A DNA stretch of 64,000 nt from Mycobacterium sp. 236(2023) (GCF_029623955.1 NZ_JARSBP010000012.1:1-64000); one strand, 5' to 3'; shown: positions 22,474 to 32,295, numbered from the stretch's first letter. Numbers and translations: made by a program. Notes: generated from the letters alone by a model not told the origin.

Positions 22474-23246
22474 GCGGCGCCCTGGAGGGCCGGGTCGCGT
22501 TGGTGACCGGAGCGGGCGCCGGCATCGGCGAGGGCATCGCCCGGCGGTTCGCCGATGAAGGCGCGCGGGTCGTCGTCGCTGAGTACGACGAGGTAGCCGG
22601 CCGGGAAACCGCCGAGCAAATCGGTGGACTGTTCGTCGGCACCGATGTCTCCGACCGCGATCAGGTCGAGAACGCCGTCGCGACAACGCTGTCCGAGTTC
22701 GGTTCGGTCGACGTTTTGGTCAACAACGCGTGGGGCGGGGGCGGCATCGGCCGGGTCGAGAACAAGACCGACGAAGCTCTCGCCGCGGGGGTCGCGGTCG
22801 GCTATTACGGCCCGTTCTGGGCGATGCGCGCCGCCTACCCGCACATGAAGGCGCAGGGCTGGGGCCGCGTCATCAACCTGTGCAGCCTCAACGGGGTGAA
22901 CGCGCACGTCGGCTCGCTGGAGTACAACGCCGCCAAGGAGGCCCTGCGCGCGCTGACCCGCACCGCGGCCCGGGAGTGGGCGCCGACCGGCGTCACGGTC
23001 AACGCTCTGTGCCCGGCAGCCAAGAGCCAGGCCTTTTTCCGCGCGCTCGGCGAGAACCCCGAACTGGAGGCGCTCGCCGACGCGGCGAATCCGATGGGAC
23101 GCATGGGCGACCCGTACGACGACATCGCACCCGTCGCCGTGTTCCTGGCCTCAGAAGCGTCCCGGTACCTGACCGGCAACACCCTGTTCGTCGACGGCGG
23201 CGGCCACATCAACGGCGTGGCCTGGGCGCCCGACCTCGGCGACTGA
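22470..23246 (+). CDS. short-chain dehydrogenase/reductase
   Basis: 258 aa. The ATG at 22470 overlaps the SnoaL-like stop in ATGA. A long upstream extension of the frame is an artefact of high GC. Classical SDR: VTGAGAGIGEG (cofactor), D at the end of the acidic-loop strand (VVAEYDEVAG, suggesting NAD preference), VNNAWGGGG instead of NNAG, NLCSLNG for the Ser region, and YNAAKEAL (YxxxK). The C-terminal FVDGGGH is typical. Likely a secondary-alcohol dehydrogenase of the same pathway as its two upstream partners. Confidence 0.88.
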   Translation: MSGALEGRVALVTGAGAGIGEGIARRFADEGARVVVAEYDEVAGRETAEQIGGLFVGTDVSDRDQVENAVATTLSEFGSVDVLVNNAWGGGGIGRVENKTDEALAAGVAVGYYGPFWAMRAAYPHMKAQGWGRVINLCSLNGVNAHVGSLEYNAAKEALRALTRTAAREWAPTGVTVNALCPAAKSQAFFRALGENPELEALADAANPMGRMGDPYDDIAPVAVFLASEASRYLTGNTLFVDGGGHINGVAWAPDLGD

Positions 23247-23259
23247 AGCGGCCGGCCGG

Positions 23260-24345
23260 CTAATCGAGCTGCTGGCCCTGGTCCTCGACCGGTGCGCCGA
23301 CTTCGGCGAGTTTGACCGGGTTGGAGGTGATCTCGTCGATCATGGTGTGGATGAACCTCATCTTCTCCAGCACGGGCGGCGGGAGGACGAACGGGTAGAC
23401 GTCCTCTTTGCCCATCGACCGGTTCACCTGGTTGAGCGCCCAGGACAACGGCAGCCAGAGGTCGATGAGCGTGTCGAACCCGCTGGGGCCCAACGCTCGT
23501 CGCTCATATGTGGCGGTGGCGGGCGCGAAACTGAAGGCGGCCGCAGTGTCCAGGGTGTCGCGGATGTGCAGGTAGTGGGCGAAGGTCTCGGCCCAGTCCT
23601 CTGCGGGATGCATGGTCGCGTAGGACGACACATAGTCCTGCTCCCACCCGGGAGGCGCGCCCTCGCTGTAGTGCCGGTCCAGAGCGGCCTGGTAGTCGGC
23701 TTCTGGATCCCCGAACAACTCGTGGTAGCGCTGCAGATAGGCTTCCGACGTCCCGACCAGCCGGTACTGGTAGTAGTGCCCGATTTCGTGGCGGAAATGC
23801 CCGAGCAGCGTGCGGTACGGCTCATCCATCGAGATGCGCAGCTGCTCGCGGTGGACGTCGTCGCCTTCGGCGAGATCGAGTGTGATGACCCCGTTTTCGT
23901 GGCCGGTGAACACCTTCTCGAACTGACTCGACAACAGGTCGAAGGCCAGCCCGTACTGCGGGTCGAGATCGCGTCCGACGATCGGGAGCTTCAGCTCGTG
24001 CAACTCCGCGATGAGCCTCCGTTTGGCCTTCTCGGCGGAGGCGAACGCCGCCAGCGCGATGAGGTCGGCGTCGTTGGGCCGGGTGCGGGTCAGTGCGCAC
24101 GACACACACAGTTTCGCGATCGGACCCTTCTCGACAAGCCAATTGCATTCGGCGAGATGAAGATTCGCGCACAGCTGGTATTCGCTCTCGTCGACCGCGC
24201 CCGCGTGTTCGCTCTCCTCCGGCGGGGCGATGACCAGCAGCGCCATGTCGTCGAGCGAGAATCCCAGTGCGCTCTTGCAGTTCAGGCACACCGAGTTCTC
24301 GAACGACAACCGCTGACCACAATTGGGGCAGGTGAAATCACGCAT
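23260..24345 (-). CDS. zinc-ribbon putative metallopeptidase, Rv2568c type
   Basis: 361 aa. The start ATG at 24345 has GGAGG. The frame continues 369 nt upstream but only through the transglutaminase gene. The N-terminal zinc ribbon has C6, C9, C20 and C23 (FTCPNCG...SVCLNCK). The catalytic part has HEIGH at 186-190 (HFRHEIGHYYQ), with a downstream glutamate candidate in AEDWAETFAHYLH, as in gluzincin-like peptidases of the Peptidase_Mx type. Cytosolic, no signal peptide. Last gene of the 31.3-23.3 kb operon, overlapping the transglutaminase by 8 nt. The function is presumably processing of a peptide made or modified by the operon. Confidence 0.83.
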   Translation of the reverse strand: MRDFTCPNCGQRLSFENSVCLNCKSALGFSLDDMALLVIAPPEESEHAGAVDESEYQLCANLHLAECNWLVEKGPIAKLCVSCALTRTRPNDADLIALAAFASAEKAKRRLIAELHELKLPIVGRDLDPQYGLAFDLLSSQFEKVFTGHENGVITLDLAEGDDVHREQLRISMDEPYRTLLGHFRHEIGHYYQYRLVGTSEAYLQRYHELFGDPEADYQAALDRHYSEGAPPGWEQDYVSSYATMHPAEDWAETFAHYLHIRDTLDTAAAFSFAPATATYERRALGPSGFDTLIDLWLPLSWALNQVNRSMGKEDVYPFVLPPPVLEKMRFIHTMIDEITSNPVKLAEVGAPVEDQGQQLD

Positions 24346-25270
24346 GGAGAACTCCTCCGTGGTACGGCGCGACGTCGACGGACACGTCGATGACGCTGCT
24401 CTCCGAATCGGTGTAGATGATGCCGCGCAGCGGCGGGACGTCGGCATAATCACGGCCGAAGCCCACGGTGACATAGCGTTCGTCGACCATCTGGTTGTTG
24501 GTCGGATCCAGGCCCAGCCATTGATTCTGCGGTGTCCACACCGACGCCCATGCGTGCGTCGCGTCAACTCCCACCATGCGTTCCTTTCCAGGGGGTGGAT
24601 CCGTCGCCAGGTATCCCGAGACATAGCTGGCGGCCAGACCATTGGCGCGCAGGCAGGCGATCGCCAACCGCGCGAAGTCCTGACATACCCCTTCGCGGGC
24701 CGCCAAAACCTCACTCACCTGTGTGGACACCGTGGTGGAACCTGACTTGTAGGTGAAGTCGGTGTAGATCCGCGCAGTGAGGTCCCGCAGGACCTCGATC
24801 AGCGGTCTGGCCGCTGCGAAACTCGGTGCGGCATAGGCACGGACCTCGTCGGTGATCTCCGGCGGCAGGAGGTCCAATGTGAACTCGGTGGCGAGTGCGC
24901 CGTCCGCGCCGACCGGCCGGGCGATCTCCCACGGCGCGCGGGCGGACGGGCCGTCGTAGAGATCCCACGAGGGCGGATCGACCTCGACCACCGAGCGGCT
25001 GGTGACCGTCAGCGCCTCGTGGCGCTCGGTGACATGAAAGTACGAGCTGATGTTGCCGTAACCGTCACGGCTGGTGGAACTGTCGGCAGCCTCCGGATCG
25101 AGGACCAGTTCGTGAAACAGGCAGCGCTGTCTGGCCGAGTCGCGCGGGGTCAGAAAGCCGCGGCCGTACGAGCTGGTGACGACGTCGGAGTACCGGTACA
25201 TCGTGCGATGGGTGATCTCGTAGCACCGGCTGGACCCGGACGCGGTCGGCCCGTCCGGAAATGCCGTCAC
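24338..25270 (-). CDS. transglutaminase-like protein, Rv2569c type
   Basis: 310 aa. The GTG start at 25270 overlaps the upstream stop in GTGA. The N-terminal domain is a beta sandwich typical of bacterial transglutaminase-like proteins (CYEITHRTMYRYSDVV, with FLTPRDSARQ). Catalytic triad: C196 (REGVCQDFA), H239 (DATHAWASVW) and D255 (WLGLDPTNN). The triad is complete, so it could act as a peptidase or acyltransferase on amide bonds. The operon context with an ATP-grasp amidoligase and a metallopeptidase suggests one of the breakdown or ligation steps of a peptide or isopeptide modification. Confidence 0.88.
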   Translation of the reverse strand: MTAFPDGPTASGSSRCYEITHRTMYRYSDVVTSSYGRGFLTPRDSARQRCLFHELVLDPEAADSSTSRDGYGNISSYFHVTERHEALTVTSRSVVEVDPPSWDLYDGPSARAPWEIARPVGADGALATEFTLDLLPPEITDEVRAYAAPSFAAARPLIEVLRDLTARIYTDFTYKSGSTTVSTQVSEVLAAREGVCQDFARLAIACLRANGLAASYVSGYLATDPPPGKERMVGVDATHAWASVWTPQNQWLGLDPTNNQMVDERYVTVGFGRDYADVPPLRGIIYTDSESSVIDVSVDVAPYHGGVLHA

Positions 25271-27981
25271 GGGACCACCCGGCGCTCGTCGGGACCCCAC
25301 AGCGGCTGCATGTCGCCGGGCAGTGACAGGTGAATCGCGGTGATCACCGACGACAGCTCACGCAGGTCGCGGTGGATCCCACGCAGCAGCCCTTCCAGCT
25401 CTTCGCGATTACCCTCCGCGGTGCTCGCTTCGAGCTCGTCGGGTTCGATGCGGCGCAGGCGTGCCGCGATCTCGTCGACCATCCGCTCCGGACGCGAGGA
25501 ACCCGACGAACCTGGTAGCGATCTCAGGTGGGTGCGGAGCTTCTCGAGCTGGTAGACCAGCGAGCGGGGGTTGCCCACGTCGAAGAGCACCAGCTCGGCC
25601 ACGCCGGCCACACTAATCTTGCCCGGGTTTCGCCTGCGGTAGATGACCAGCGATTCGCACGCCACGAGCGTCGACTCGGTGACCGTCTGCTCGGCGCCCG
25701 GCGTGCGCACCGTCGTCAGCGTCGCGCGCAGCAGGGCCGTCAGCGCGAGACCGCGCTCGATCCGCTTACCGATGTCGAGCAGCGTCCAGCCCACATCGTG
25801 GACCATCGACTCGGCGACGACGCCGGACAGCGCGAGCATTCCTGCCAGCGTCTGCGTGTTCGTCGCCGCCAGGAAGGCGTCGCCTTCGGCCTGCGAATCA
25901 GGCGGGGAATCCGCGCCATAGAGCAGCGCGCGCTCCAGTGCGGACAACACCATCCAGGTGTCATTGGACATCTGGTCGCGCACAGCCCGGGCGGCCAGGC
26001 TGAGCCGTTCGACCGACTGGGCCAGCGACCCGGCGCGATGCCGGTCGGCGGTCAAGGACCACAGGGTGGTCGGCGCGGTGGCAACCATCTCGGCGTAGTC
26101 GCCGCTGGCGCCGGTGTCGGTCCCGGTGATGTCCCCGAGCGCGGTGAGCAGCACCGGCACACACTCGCTGCCGTCCATCGTTCGGCGGTAGCGATATTCG
26201 TGGTAACGCTCGCGCGTCACGGTCAGCACTCGCGCCATGTGTTCGGCGCGTTCGGCATACCGCCCGATCCAGAACAGGTCGGACAGCACGCGCGGCGAGC
26301 TGACCTCCTGGGTCGGGCTCGAGGTCGCGAGTGCGGGCAGCCGCCCGACGTCGGGCGCGGTGAGCTCGACCGAGATCTTCTCGGCCGTGACCCGGGTCGG
26401 CGTACGGACCCAAATATCCTTGGCGGCAACAGTTTTGAGATGGTAGGCGGCGGTCCCCGGGGCCAGCAGGTAGCCCAACCCACCGATCATCGGCGCGTAC
26501 CCACTGCGCTGGGACACCGTGAACAACCGCATGCCGACGTTCGACGAGGACAACCCGCCCGGAAGGTAATCCGAAGGCGCCGAAGAGAATTGAGGTAGTT
26601 CCTGACCCACCCACTGCCACGGCGTGGCCGTTATGCGTGCCGCGAGCGCCTCCCGTTGTGCCAGCGACAGCTCAGGGCCGACGATCGGCTCCTCCCCTGT
26701 CACCGGCCTGATGAGCAGCTCCGACAGGTTGGCCAGCAGATGTGACCGCTCCACGTCGATGCCCGCCCAGTACAGCGGCGCGGTCTGCAGCAACGGTTTC
26801 TCGCCGAGCAATTCTTGGGCCAGTTCGGGCAGGAAGCGAAGCAGCCCAGCGCTTTCCAGCACGCCGCTGCCCAGAGTGTTGACCACCGTCACCGCGCCGC
26901 GGCGCAGCACCTCCACCAGGCCTACGACACCGAGTCGCGAATCCGGCCGCAGATCGAGTGGGTCGGCATACTCGGCGTCGACGCGGCGCAACACCACATC
27001 GACACGCTTGAGGGTGCCCATCGAGCGCATCCACAACTTGCCGTCGCGCACCACCAGGTCGGCGCTCTCCACCAGCGGCAGGCCGAGCACGCTGGCCAGA
27101 TACGCCTGGTCGAACGCGGTCTCCGAGTGGATGCCGGGGCTCAGCACGACGACGACCGGTTCCTCGGCGGACTCCGGAGCGGCATCCACGAGCGCCAGGC
27201 GCAGCGCCTGCGCCCACGGCGACGCGGGACGCGGGCCGATCTGCTCGTACAGGTCGGGGATCGCGTGCGCGACGACGCGGCGGTCGGCCAGCGCGTACCC
27301 GGCACCCGACGGCGCCTGCGTCCAGTCCGCGTTGACGAGGAACTCCCCGGACGTGTCTCTGCTGATGTCGCACCCGTGCAGGAACAGCTGGTGGCGGCCC
27401 GGCACCTCGATACCGCGGGCGGCGCGGACGTATCCGGGGTGGGCGAACAGCAGTTGAGGCGGCAGCATCCCGCTGGTGATCGAGCGCCGCGCTCCGTACA
27501 GGTCGGTGAGGACCGCGTCGAGCAGTCGTGATCGTTGCACCAGGCCGGCTTCGAGGGTGTCCCAGTCCGCCGCCGAGACGACCAGGGGCAGCGCGTCGAG
27601 CTGCCACGGCCCCGGCACCGCGGTGCCGTCGCCGTTGGTGATTGCATCACCACGGGGCAATCTGCCCGGCTCGCCGGGGTTGTCCACCTGGACGTAGGTG
27701 ATGCCGTCGTTGTCGACCAGACCGCGCACCACGGCGCGCAACCGGTCCAGCCCGTCGCGGCCACGCTCGCGCACGCAGTCGGCAAGCTCCTGCCAGGCGG
27801 GCCTGACATGCCCTGCCGCGTCGACGAATTCGTCATATCCGGTCGTCGGCCCACTGAACAGCGGTTGCACGTCGAACAGCGCCTGCTGCGCCCGCAGGGT
27901 GCCATACGGATCCAGCGGGTTGTCGAAGTCGGTCGCCCCGACCCCCATACGGGGCGTCGGAGGCGTTGCGGGGACGGCCAT
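25267..27981 (-). CDS. circularly permuted ATP-grasp plus alpha-E protein, Rv2567 type
   Basis: 904 aa fusion. Residues about 30-540 are a circularly permuted type 2 ATP-grasp domain (VNADWTQAPSGAGYALADRRV, VVVLSPGIHSETAFDQAYLASVLG, RRVDAEYADPLDLRPDS, NTLGSGVLESAGLLRFLPEL, and DIWVRTPTRVTAEK are the recognisable blocks). Residues about 570-890 are an alpha-E helical domain (FWIGRYAERAEHMARVL near the start). In other bacteria the two are often separate genes and here they are fused. ATP-grasp enzymes of this kind are predicted to form peptide-like amide bonds. Start ATG shares one base with the upstream TAA. No substrate is known. Confidence 0.88.
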   Translation of the reverse strand: MAVPATPPTPRMGVGATDFDNPLDPYGTLRAQQALFDVQPLFSGPTTGYDEFVDAAGHVRPAWQELADCVRERGRDGLDRLRAVVRGLVDNDGITYVQVDNPGEPGRLPRGDAITNGDGTAVPGPWQLDALPLVVSAADWDTLEAGLVQRSRLLDAVLTDLYGARRSITSGMLPPQLLFAHPGYVRAARGIEVPGRHQLFLHGCDISRDTSGEFLVNADWTQAPSGAGYALADRRVVAHAIPDLYEQIGPRPASPWAQALRLALVDAAPESAEEPVVVVLSPGIHSETAFDQAYLASVLGLPLVESADLVVRDGKLWMRSMGTLKRVDVVLRRVDAEYADPLDLRPDSRLGVVGLVEVLRRGAVTVVNTLGSGVLESAGLLRFLPELAQELLGEKPLLQTAPLYWAGIDVERSHLLANLSELLIRPVTGEEPIVGPELSLAQREALAARITATPWQWVGQELPQFSSAPSDYLPGGLSSSNVGMRLFTVSQRSGYAPMIGGLGYLLAPGTAAYHLKTVAAKDIWVRTPTRVTAEKISVELTAPDVGRLPALATSSPTQEVSSPRVLSDLFWIGRYAERAEHMARVLTVTRERYHEYRYRRTMDGSECVPVLLTALGDITGTDTGASGDYAEMVATAPTTLWSLTADRHRAGSLAQSVERLSLAARAVRDQMSNDTWMVLSALERALLYGADSPPDSQAEGDAFLAATNTQTLAGMLALSGVVAESMVHDVGWTLLDIGKRIERGLALTALLRATLTTVRTPGAEQTVTESTLVACESLVIYRRRNPGKISVAGVAELVLFDVGNPRSLVYQLEKLRTHLRSLPGSSGSSRPERMVDEIAARLRRIEPDELEASTAEGNREELEGLLRGIHRDLRELSSVITAIHLSLPGDMQPLWGPDERRVVP

Positions 27982-30900
27982 TACTGCAGAACGGTACGCA
28001 CTCGCCGCAGATCCAAGATGCCCGGCGCGCCCACATCAGTCGATTGACGCGCCTGTTTCTCCCGCAAGCCTGCGAGGTCCACCTTGCCCGGCGTGAAGCC
28101 GCTCGCTTCGAAGCGTCGGCCGCGGCGCGACTCGGCCTCGACGGCGTTGACCGGCGGGCTGTCGTAGGCGCGTCCGCCCGGGTGGGCGACGTGGTAGGTG
28201 CATCCGCCGCGGGACACCCCGGTGGCCGCGTCGATCAACTCGAAGCGCAGCGGACCGTCGACGGTGATGGTCGGGTGCAGGGCGCTGGGCGGCTGCCAGG
28301 CCCGGTACCGCACTCCGCCGACCTGGACGTCGGGGTTGTCGGTGGCCAGCATCGGTATCGGGTGACCGTTGACAGCGACGATGTAGCGCGCCCGGTCCGC
28401 ACCGATCAGCCGTACTTGCAGCCGCTCCACCGACGAGTCGACGTAGCGTGCGGTGCCACCGGCGGTGGCCTCCTCCCCCAACACGTTCCACGGTTCGATC
28501 GCGCTGCGCAGCTCGATCTCCACCCCACCGAACACGGCCGTCCCGATCCGCGGGAAGCGGAACTCGGTGAACGGATCCAGCCAGCTGGTGTCGAAGTCGA
28601 CGCCGTGCGCGCGCAGATCCGCAGCCACTTCGGCGATGTCGTGAATGATGAAGTGCGGCAACAGGTAGCGGCCGTGCAGGTTCGCGCCGTGCCGGATCAG
28701 CGGAGCGCGCAGTGGCTCATCCCAGAACCACGCCACCAGTGACCGCACCAACAATGACTGCACCATGGCCATCTGGTGGTGCGGTGGCATCTCGAAGCCA
28801 CGGAGCTCCAGGAGGCCGAGCCGGCCCCGCGCGCTGTCGGGGCTGTAGAGCTTATCGATGCAGAACTCGGCGCGGTGGGTGTTGCCGGTGATATCGGTCA
28901 GCAGATGACGCAGCGCCCGGTCGGTGTGCCAGGGCTTCGCTCCGCCGGGCGCCTTGGCCAACCGCGCGATCTCGGCGAAGGCGATCTCGAGTTCGTAGAT
29001 CGATTCGGGCCGTCCTTCATCGACGCGCGGCGCCTGCGATGTCGTGCCGATGAAGCGTCCCGAGAACAGATAGGACAGCGACGGGTGCCGCTGCCAGTAC
29101 GTCAGCAGCGAGACCAGCAGGTCGGGCCGCCGAAGCATCGGCGAGTCGGCGGGGGTGATGCCGCCAAGGGTGATGTGGTTACCGCCGCCCGTGCCGCCGT
29201 GGGAGCCGTCGACATCGAATTGCTCTGTCGACAGTCGCGCCAAACGTGCCTGCGCATAGAGGGTTTCGAGTTGCGCGGACTGTTCGGCGAAGCTCTTGGT
29301 GGGCGCCACGTTGACCTCGATGACGCCGGGATCCGGGGTGACCGTCATCGTCTCGAGGCGGGCGTCGTTGGGTGGGCCGTACCCCTCGATGACCACCGGG
29401 CAGGCGATCGACGCGGCAGCCGCTTCGATGCGCTCGATCAGGTCGACGAAGTGCTCCAGTTCGTCGATGGGCGGCAGGAACACGTACAGCAGTCCCTCGC
29501 GGATCTCACTGACAAGGGCCGTCGTCGGCACCCACTCGGCGTCCTCGTCGTCGTGCGGATCGGACGCGGGAGCTGCCACCGCCGGACCTTTGGCTCCGGG
29601 ACGCAGCGCGGGGCGCCGCTGGATCGGGTCGGCATCGAAGGACGGCCGGGGCGGATGCCAGCTGATCGAGTTCAGCGGCAGTCGCAGTCCCGCGGGCGAA
29701 TCGCCCTCGAGCAGGACGATGCGACCCCTGCGGAATGTCCAATTCGCACTGGCCCAGCCGTCCTCACCGTCCGCGCGGTGCAGCGGCAGGACGAATGCGG
29801 CGGGGTCGTCGACGGGCGTATCGAGCCGCGCCAGCAGCTGGGCGCGAGCATCGACGCTGTCGTTCTCCAGGTCGTCTTCGGCGGCAACGGGATCGCCCTG
29901 CGGTTGCCGCACGGCACCGGCGAGGCGGGCGAGCGCATCCTCGTAGGCCGGGCGGACCTGACTGTCGGGGAACCCGAGGCCCTCGGCGACGGCCGCGAGC
30001 AGTTCGCGCCCCGCGTCCGGCGAGATGGCCCTGTGCTCGCGGTCTTCGTCCCACGGGTCGGCGAGCAGAGTTCCGTCGGTCCACAGCGGTTCGCCGTCGG
30101 CGCGCCAGAACAGCCCGATCTGCCAGCGCGGCAACGGTTCTCCCGGATACCACTTGCCCTGGCTGCGCTGCACGAGCCCCTGGGGCGCCCACACCTTCTT
30201 CAGCAGCGCGGCGAGTGCCGAGGCTCTTTCGCGCTTGTGCGGTCCGTCGGCGTCCGTCGTCCATTCCGGGTCGACCTGGTTGTCGATCGAGACGAACGTG
30301 GGTTCCCCACCGACGGTCAGACGCACGTCGCCCGCGGCGAGCCGCTCGTCCACCCGCTTACCGAGCGCGGTGATGGCCGCCCACGACGCCTCGGTGTACG
30401 GCAGGGTGACCCGCGGGTCTTCGTGCACGCGGGTGACGACATTGCTGAACTCCAGCGTCGTCTCGCTCTTGTCCGTTGCGCCGGTGATGGGTGCCGCCGA
30501 CTCGGGATGCGGGGTCGCCGACAGCGGGATGTGCCCCTCGCCGGCGAACAGCCCGGAGGTGGGATCGAGGCCGATCCAGCCGGCGCCGGGGACGTACACC
30601 TCGGTCCAGGCGTGCAGGTCGGTGAAGTCGGCGGCGGGCCCCGACGGCCCGTCGAGGGCTTCGACATCGGATGTCAGCTGCACGAGGTAGCCGGAGACGA
30701 AGCGCGCGGCCAGACCCATCTGGCGCAGAATCGACACCAGCAGCCAGGCGCTGTCGCGGCACGATCCGATCCCGGTGCGCAAGGTGAAGTCGGGCGTCTG
30801 CACGCCCGGTTCCATCCGCAGCGAGTAGCCGACGTCGGCGTTGACGGCGCGGTTGAGCGCGACGAGGAAGTCGATGGTGCGGGTGCCCGCGGCGATGGAG

Positions 30901-31322
30901 AAATTCGTCACCCAGGCTTGCGCCAGGTCGCCGGGGCCGGACCCTTCGCCATCCTCGTCCACGGGCCGCAGGTAGGGCTTCAGGTCCTCCAGCAAGCTCT
31001 TCGGATACTCGAAGGGGAACGTCTCCGCGTACTCCTCGATGAAGAAGTCGAACGGGTTGATGACCTTGAGGTCGGCGATCAGGCCGACGGTGATGGTCAG
31101 GCTGCGGGTGCGGGTCGGGAACACCAGCCGTGCCAGAAAGTTTCCGAAGGCGTCCTGCTGCCAGTTGACGAAATGATCGGCCGGTTCGACCTGCAACGAG
31201 TACGCCTCGATGGGCGTGCGCGAGTGCGGGGCCGGCCGCAGTCGGACGACATGCGGATGGACCTCGACGAGACGGTCGAACGTGTAACTGGTGCGGTGCT
31301 CCAGGGCCACCTTGATACCCAT
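27981..31322 (-). CDS. large transglutaminase / DUF2126 protein, Rv2566 type
   Basis: 1113 aa. The start is ATG 31322 (MGIKVALEHRTSYTFD). A start 18 nt upstream is also open but adds unconserved residues. N-terminal transglutaminase-like region (1-290) with C188 (GSCRDSAW), H237 (DLHAWTEVYV) and D253 (WIGLDPTSG). The remainder is the long DUF2126 region with HITLGG, PADSPMLRRPDLL, and STEQFDVDGSHGGTGGGNH-type blocks, which resembles a glutamine-synthetase/amidoligase-like fold in published domain analyses. First gene of the four-gene operon. Cytosolic. Confidence 0.87.
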   Translation of the reverse strand: MGIKVALEHRTSYTFDRLVEVHPHVVRLRPAPHSRTPIEAYSLQVEPADHFVNWQQDAFGNFLARLVFPTRTRSLTITVGLIADLKVINPFDFFIEEYAETFPFEYPKSLLEDLKPYLRPVDEDGEGSGPGDLAQAWVTNFSIAAGTRTIDFLVALNRAVNADVGYSLRMEPGVQTPDFTLRTGIGSCRDSAWLLVSILRQMGLAARFVSGYLVQLTSDVEALDGPSGPAADFTDLHAWTEVYVPGAGWIGLDPTSGLFAGEGHIPLSATPHPESAAPITGATDKSETTLEFSNVVTRVHEDPRVTLPYTEASWAAITALGKRVDERLAAGDVRLTVGGEPTFVSIDNQVDPEWTTDADGPHKRERASALAALLKKVWAPQGLVQRSQGKWYPGEPLPRWQIGLFWRADGEPLWTDGTLLADPWDEDREHRAISPDAGRELLAAVAEGLGFPDSQVRPAYEDALARLAGAVRQPQGDPVAAEDDLENDSVDARAQLLARLDTPVDDPAAFVLPLHRADGEDGWASANWTFRRGRIVLLEGDSPAGLRLPLNSISWHPPRPSFDADPIQRRPALRPGAKGPAVAAPASDPHDDEDAEWVPTTALVSEIREGLLYVFLPPIDELEHFVDLIERIEAAAASIACPVVIEGYGPPNDARLETMTVTPDPGVIEVNVAPTKSFAEQSAQLETLYAQARLARLSTEQFDVDGSHGGTGGGNHITLGGITPADSPMLRRPDLLVSLLTYWQRHPSLSYLFSGRFIGTTSQAPRVDEGRPESIYELEIAFAEIARLAKAPGGAKPWHTDRALRHLLTDITGNTHRAEFCIDKLYSPDSARGRLGLLELRGFEMPPHHQMAMVQSLLVRSLVAWFWDEPLRAPLIRHGANLHGRYLLPHFIIHDIAEVAADLRAHGVDFDTSWLDPFTEFRFPRIGTAVFGGVEIELRSAIEPWNVLGEEATAGGTARYVDSSVERLQVRLIGADRARYIVAVNGHPIPMLATDNPDVQVGGVRYRAWQPPSALHPTITVDGPLRFELIDAATGVSRGGCTYHVAHPGGRAYDSPPVNAVEAESRRGRRFEASGFTPGKVDLAGLREKQARQSTDVGAPGILDLRRVRTVLQ

Positions 31323-31365
31323 AGCGGTAAATCCCACCACACCGGACAGTGCGACGCAGATCGCG

Positions 31366-32295
31366 TCAGGTCTGCGCTCTGCGCGGGATGAGATTGCCGC
31401 GGGGACGTAACACCAACACCAGCACGCCCGCGAGCACGATGCCTGCGAGATTGACGACCAGTTGAAGCGCCGATTTTGCCGCGACGTCCCATGCGCCGAC
31501 TGTCGCGGCGACGACGGCGAATCCGGCTGCCGTGACCGTGTAGACGGAGATGAAGACGCCGACCAGCCCCGCCGACCTGGCCGAGACTAGGGAGAGCATG
31601 CCTGCCGCTCCGGCGAGCAGCGCCACGACAAACGACAGAGGGCCGACTTCGAAGATGAAGTCGACTTCTTCGACGTGGGCGACGCTGTCCAGCGTGATCC
31701 AGCCAAAGCTCTCCGCCACCCAGGCGGCCAACGCGGTGATGCCCATCGCGATCGGGAAGCCGACGACCAACGCCGTGGCGGCCCGACGGGCGAGGACCAT
31801 GCGTCTCTGGACGAGGGCGACCGACAGCGCGGCTAGCGGGCCGAACTCGGGTCCCAGCACCATCGCCCCGACGATGGTGACGGTCGAATCGGTCACCACG
31901 CCGATGGCGGTGAGCAAACACGCCAGGGTCAGGAACAGAACGAAGGTGACCGACAGCGTGGCTTCCTCGCGAGTGCGACCGATGAGTTCGTCCCACACCA
32001 CCGCGTCGGCCGGATCGCCGGCCGCCGCATCCTCGGCCCGGTGCGCTCGTGTCGACAAGATGGTGTCGAGCACTTCGAGGGTGATCGCGCCGCGGTGCTG
32101 AACGTCGAGGGCTTTGAGCGCCTTGATGACGCCGTTGGCGCATTCCCTGGCGATGTCGGCGGTGATCTCGTCGCCTGCCGGTTCCAGCGCCGCGTCGGGG
32201 TGCAGCGCGATGTTGGCGACACCTACCTCGTCGCGGAGCACGGCAAGCACATCTTCACGCAGGTCGTTGGGAGTGATCACCCGCAAATGCAGCAC
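31366..32295 (-). CDS. DUF389 membrane protein
   Basis: 309 aa. GTG start at 32295 (VLHLRVITPNDLREDVLAVL). The frame is open 111 nt further up without family similarity. The N-terminal soluble domain (1-110) has a ferredoxin-like pattern. About six transmembrane helices follow, beginning LSVTFVLFLTLACLLTAIGVVTDS. GAMVLGPEFGPLAALSVALVQR is the DUF389 signature. No transport substrate is known. It sits 43 nt upstream of the transglutaminase operon on the same strand and is divergent from deoR, so it may lead that transcript. Confidence 0.85.
   Translation of the reverse strand: MLHLRVITPNDLREDVLAVLRDEVGVANIALHPDAALEPAGDEITADIARECANGVIKALKALDVQHRGAITLEVLDTILSTRAHRAEDAAAGDPADAVVWDELIGRTREEATLSVTFVLFLTLACLLTAIGVVTDSTVTIVGAMVLGPEFGPLAALSVALVQRRMVLARRAATALVVGFPIAMGITALAAWVAESFGWITLDSVAHVEEVDFIFEVGPLSFVVALLAGAAGMLSLVSARSAGLVGVFISVYTVTAAGFAVVAATVGAWDVAAKSALQLVVNLAGIVLAGVLVLVLRPRGNLIPRRAQT

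Noticed and set aside
23247..23259. GCCGGCCGGC palindrome between convergent SDR and metallopeptidase genes as terminator
   Set aside because: Only 13 nt between the stops, with no T-run and no loop of useful size. It cannot be separated from ordinary GC-rich sequence.
28776..31391. 871-codon open frame antisense to the DUF2126/transglutaminase gene
   Set aside because: Shadow of the real gene. No ribosome site, no recognised domain, and it runs across the next gene's end.
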